From assembly GCA_945910005.1 (NCBI GenBank), contig CAMDTW010000355.1, forward strand, positions 186,001 through 250,000: 64,000 nucleotides of DNA. The letters run 5' to 3'. The first letter of the stretch is position 1, and the number at the start of each line of letters is the position of its first letter. This DNA is from Isoperla grammatica. Its lineage: Eukaryota > Arthropoda > Insecta > Plecoptera > Perlodidae. The position numbers and the translations under genes are program-made. The notes below the pieces were generated by a model. It was not told the origin of the DNA. It ran no database searches and saw only the letters and a program-made list of their open reading frames with translations. This document shows positions 61,963 to 64,000 of this stretch, one piece after another.

Positions 61963-64000
61963 GCAAGTATGAAGGTGTGACGAGAGCCACATTTTGGAGA
62001 TTGTTAGGCGTTTTGATTGCAAAGAGGGCCGCATGTATGGTGGAGTGACGAGAGCCATATTGGGGAGATTGTAAGGCGCTTGGATTGCAAAGAGGGCCGC
62101 AAGAATGGCGGAGTGGCAAGAGCCCACATCGGGGAGATTGTTAGGCGTTTTGATTGCAAAGAGGGCCGCAAGTATGGTGGAGTGACGAGAGACACATTGG
62201 GGAAATTGTTAGGCGCTTGGATTGCAAAAGAGGGCCGCGAGTATGGCGGAGTGACGAGAGCCACATTGGGGAGATGTTAGGCACTTGGATTGCAAAGAGG
62301 GCCGCAAGTATGGTGGAGTGCCGAGAGCCACATTGGGGAGATTGTAAGGCACTTGGATTGCAAAGAGGGCCGCAAGTTTGGCGGAGTGGCGAGAGCCACA
62401 TTGGGGAGATGTAAGGCACTTGGATTGCAAAGAGGGCCGCAAGTATGGTGGAGTGCCGAGAGCCACATTGGGGAGATTGTTAGGCGTCTTGATTGCAAAG
62501 AGGGCCGCAAGTATGGTGGAGTGACGAGAGCCATATTGGGGAGATTGTAAGGCGCTTGTATTGCAAAGAGGGCCGCAAGTATGGCGGAGTGACGAGAGTC
62601 ACATCGGGGAGATTGTTAGGCGCTTGGATTAAAAAGAGGGCCGCAAGTATGGAGGTGTGACGAGAGCCAGATTGGGTAGATTGTTAGGCGTTTTGGTTGC
62701 AAAGAGGGCCGCAAGTATGACGGAGTGACGAGAGCCACTTTGGGGAGATTGTAAGGCGATTGTTAGGCGCTCTGATTGCAAAGAGGGCCGCGAGTATGGC
62801 GGTGTGACGATAGCCACATTGGGGAGATTGTAAGGCGCTTGGATTGCAAAGAGGGCCGCAAGAGTGACGGAGTGAAAGTGCCACCTTAGGGAGATTGTAA
62901 GGCGCTTGGATTGCAAAGAGGGCCGCAAGTATGACGGTGTGACGAGAGCCACATTGGGGAGATTGTTAGGCGCTTGGATTGCAAAGAGGGCCGCAAGTCT
63001 AACGAAATGATGAGAGCAACACTGGGGAGATTGTAAAGCGCTTGGATTGAAAAGAGGGCCGCAAGTATGGCGGTGTGACGAGAGCCACATTGGGGAGATT
63101 GTAAGGCGCTTTGATTGCAAAGAGGGCCGCAAGTATGGCGAAGTGGCGAAAGCCACATTAGGGAGATGTTAGGCACTTGGATTGCAAAGAGGGCCGCAAG
63201 TATGGTGGAGTGCCGAGAGCCACATTGGGGAGATTGTTAGGCGTTTTGATTGCAAACAGGGGCGCAAGTATGGTGGAGTGACGAGAGCCATATTGGGGAG
63301 ATTGTAAGGCGCTTGGATTGCAAAGAGGGCCGCAAGTATGGCGGAGTGGCGAGAGCCACATTAGGGAGATGTAAGGCACTTGGATTGCAAAGAGGGCCGC
63401 AAGTATGGTGGAGTGCCGAGAGCCACATTGGGGAGATTGTTAGGCGTCTTGATTGCAAAGAGGGCCGCAAGTATGGTGGAGTGACGAGAGCCATATTGGG
63501 GAGATTGCAAGGCGCTTGGATTGCAAAGAGGGCCGCAAGTATGGCGGAGTGTCGAGAGCCACATCGGGGAGATTGTTAGGCGCCTGGATTAAAAAGAGGG
63601 CCGCAAGTATGAGGGTGTGACGAGAGCCACATTGGGGAGATGGTTAGGCGTTTTGATTGCAAAGAGGGCCGCAAGTATGACGGTGTGACGAGAGCCATAT
63701 TGGGGAGATTGTTAGGCGTTTTGATTGCAAAGAGGGCCGCAAGTATGACGGTGTGACGAGAGCCACATTGGGGAGATTGTTAGGCGTTTTGATTGCAAAG
63801 AGGGCCGCAAGTATGGTGGAGTGACGAGAGCCATATTGGGGAGATTGTAAGGCGCTTGGATTGCAAAGAGGGCCGCAAGAGTGACGGAGTGAAAGTGCCA
63901 CCTTGGGGAGAAGGTAAGGCGCTTGAATTGCAAAGAGGGCCGCAAGTATAGCGAAGTGGCGAGAGCCACATTAGGGAGATGTTAGGCACTTGGATTGCAA
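61963..64000. repeat. Array 26: satellite block, runs off the window
   Basis: At least 2.0 kb. M near 62868 and 63882, N near 62997. It begins with a small change (ccacattttggag near 61988) and is cut by the window end within a monomer. Confidence 0.95.

Overview
The window is non-coding, repetitive eukaryotic nuclear DNA; I see no gene that I would call real. From end to end it is a compound satellite: blocks of a ~68-bp GC-rich tandem monomer alternate with copies of a ~670-bp AT-richer linker. There are 25 full-length or truncated internal linkers plus one partial copy at the left edge, counted here as linkers 0-26 with 19 and 23 truncated, and 27 monomer blocks (arrays 0-26). All linkers point the same way and interrupt the monomer at the same phase. 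The species cannot be told from the sequence. RNA polymerase III type internal promoters, T-run terminators, megasatellite organisation and the absence of any bacterial gene indicate a eukaryote, and centromeric, pericentromeric, subtelomeric or other heterochromatic DNA is the most natural setting (inference).

Each linker carries two tRNA-like elements on the minus strand. Element A has a full B-box match and a near A-box; element B is a more decayed relative. Each is followed directly by a T-run that could stop RNA polymerase III, and each has a related 5' flank on the minus strand, so the linker is an internal dimer of a [flank - tRNA-like - T-run] unit. A possible third, badly decayed unit lies at the left end of the linker. 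Acceptor stems do not pair properly, so these are tRNA-derived relics or SINE-like elements rather than working tRNAs.

Layout: 1-11390 is a mosaic of long arrays (4.7 kb and 4.3 kb) with linkers 0-2. 11391-32298 holds three near-identical ~7-kb higher-order units (H1, H2, H3), each with linker classes I, II and III in order. 32299-38629 (H4) and 38630-43819 repeat the same I-II-III order but are more diverged and carry deletions. About 42770-57300 is a 7265-bp tandem duplication (D1, D2) containing four linkers per copy. 57300-64000 is a further mosaic with linkers 25 and 26. The pattern fits repeated unequal exchange at monomer, array and multi-kilobase scale.

The many long open frames, mostly on the minus strand, are by-products of a 68-bp period (not divisible by three) whose variants happen to lack stops; they are treated as non-coding.
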